Shown: positions 54,010-54,884 of the stretch, in pieces | How positions within the stretch are numbered: the stretch's first letter is position 1 | Layout of the letters: the number at the start of each line of letters is the position of its first letter | DNA from: Vibrio sp. 05-20-BW147 | GTDB taxonomy: Bacteria; Pseudomonadota; Gammaproteobacteria; Enterobacterales; Vibrionaceae | Direction: 5' to 3' | Assembly (NCBI RefSeq): GCF_013369385.1 | Contig: NZ_SZTO01000022.1 | Coordinates: 1 to 54,884 of the forward strand | DNA: 54,884 nt | Notes under the pieces: model-generated | What the model saw: only the letters and a program-made list of their open reading frames with translations | What the model was told of the DNA's origin: nothing | Databases searched by the model: none | Program-made: the position numbers and the translations under genes

Positions 54010-54715
54010 GAAACCGTAGACTCTTACATAAATCCAAAGACAAAGTTAAAAAGTAAGTTGAATGTTTTTTGAACGGATATTACGTAGGAATTGTTGTTAA
54101 AATTTTGCAAATTAACAATTTATCAACCCATTTGTTACGCATTATTTGTTTTTGTAACATTGTGTTTTGTAATGAAATAATAAAATTATTTCCTCGTTGT
54201 TTTGGGTGTGAATTTAAAATGCTATGGATTCAATACGCAAGTATTTATCTGGGAAAATGACATTTAATTATTTTTTCTTTGTTTCTAAATTTTACATTGA
54301 ATTTTATTTTTAGACATTTATTGATATAAGTATTTGTTTTGTTTGTTTAAATTATTATGGGTGGCTATAATTTACATTGAATTGTCCACTTTGATAAAGT
54401 GGTTATTAATATATCCATTATTAATCTGTGGATATTTGTTGTTTAATTTTAATACGTTTGTCATTTTATTTTTGTGGGTATTTTTGATGAGAGATAATAT
54501 CCACAATTTTGAGGGTGTTTTATTTGTGATTTATTGATTTGTGATTTTTGTATATTTGCTTTCGGAGTGGATATAAAACTACTGGAATATAGTTGGTATG
54601 GTAAATGAGCAAATATTGAGGTGTTTGGGAAACTATTGTGGAATTAACGTCTTGGTATATGAATTTTTTGGTTACGATATACCCCTCCTACTTGAAGCTG
54701 CAGCGGTGTTGGCTA
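54010..54715. promoter_or_regulatory. very AT-rich gene-free region upstream of the cyo operon
   Basis: About 700 bases with GC well below the surrounding genes and no protein-like frame. Four copies of TGGATAT/ATATCCA (54411, 54429, 54497, 54568), two copies of TTTACATTGAATT (54291, 54371) and one TATAAT (54366) stand out. The minus-strand end must hold the cyo promoter. The composition would suit silencing by H-NS-type proteins. The final 40 bases (54680-54715) resemble one end of a dispersed Vibrio/enteric intergenic repeat. Confidence 0.5.
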
Positions 54716-54741
54716 CAGGGCGGGAGCATACTTTGGTGGAT

Positions 54742-54884
54742 TTATAACCCCAAGAAGACTCTTGCCCTATAATCATCGTTCCAACCCGCTTTCTTCATCT
54801 TCACTTTTTGGCTCGGAGCACCACAGTCGCATTGCTTGAGCATATTCATGACAAAACGTCTAAACAACGCGATGTTTTCAACAG
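54742..54884 (-). mobile_element. C-terminal end of an ISAs1-type transposase, cut by window edge
   Basis: On the minus strand the frame from base 54882 reads VENIALFRRFVMNMLKQ, continues to MKKAGWNDDYRARVFLGL and stops at 54744-54742. The ENIAL...KAGW-x-DDY pattern is the conserved tail of ISAs1/H-repeat transposases. The IS end is probably at CAGGGCGGGAGC from 54716. The upstream part lies outside the window, so intactness cannot be judged. Confidence 0.75.

Noticed and set aside
54069..54537. Two short plus-strand frames in the AT-rich region
   Set aside because: Low-complexity Ile/Leu/Phe-rich translation without ribosome sites; expected by chance in AT-rich DNA.
1..54884. CRISPR arrays, tRNA or rRNA genes
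   Set aside because: No regularly spaced repeats and no cloverleaf or rRNA-like sequence were found by eye.

Overview
The window comes from a gammaproteobacterium, most likely a Vibrio (secondary chromosome or an accessory-rich locus). Moderate GC, a DUF2860 outer-membrane protein, a TerC-family gene, a PhoX-type phosphatase and a cyo operon followed by SCO and PCuAC genes all point that way. The species is not resolved; V. vulnificus or a relative is a guess.

Layout. (1) 1-10.5 kb: the right part of a defence-type cassette. It holds the C-terminal part of a large protein resembling the tail of DISARM/BREX-type adenine methyltransferases (cut by the window edge), a 2140-residue DEAH helicase with a DUF1998-type zinc region and a nuclease-like tail, and a UvrD-like helicase with a RelE/ParE-like N-terminus. 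A terminator closes the unit at 10.57 kb. (2) 10.7-15.3 kb: a two-gene unit of unknown function between its own terminators. It encodes a glycine-zipper membrane protein with a possible PD-(D/E)XK-like N-terminus and a 1064-residue helical protein ending in Asp-box (beta-propeller-like) repeats. I consider this pair the best candidate for an undescribed system. (3) 15.9-22.5 kb: a sugar/surface-modification cluster with a radical SAM/SPASM-like protein, a possible sialyltransferase-like protein, an unusual three-glycosyltransferase-plus-kinase-like fusion, a GT2 enzyme and a UDP-glucuronate 4-epimerase-like enzyme. (4) 22.6-24.6 kb: a HipBA toxin-antitoxin pair with a candidate operator, and a 42-codon small ORF. 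(5) 24.9-30.9 kb: McrBC type IV restriction, a SWIM zinc-finger protein, an AAA_28-type NTPase and a nucleotidyltransferase-like protein.

(6) From about 31 kb the content looks like ordinary Vibrio metabolism and envelope genes: D-lactate dehydrogenase, TerC, a translationally coupled efflux operon (orphan ABC membrane domain, RND adaptor, RND pump, AraC regulator), DUF2860 porin-like protein, alpha/beta hydrolase, a GAF-GAF-GGDEF diguanylate cyclase, pirin and PhoX. (7) 47.5-54.0 kb, minus strand: cyoABCDE, then SCO and PCuAC copper-delivery genes and a small secreted protein, in one tightly packed operon for a haem-copper quinol oxidase. (8) 54.0-54.9 kb: a very AT-rich gene-free stretch, then the 3' end of an ISAs1-type transposase running off the window.

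The first 31 kb therefore reads as an accessory island stacking several anti-invader modules (methylase/helicase cassette, unknown two-gene unit, HipBA, McrBC) around a glycan cluster. The rest is a stable backbone. No tRNA, rRNA or CRISPR array was seen.
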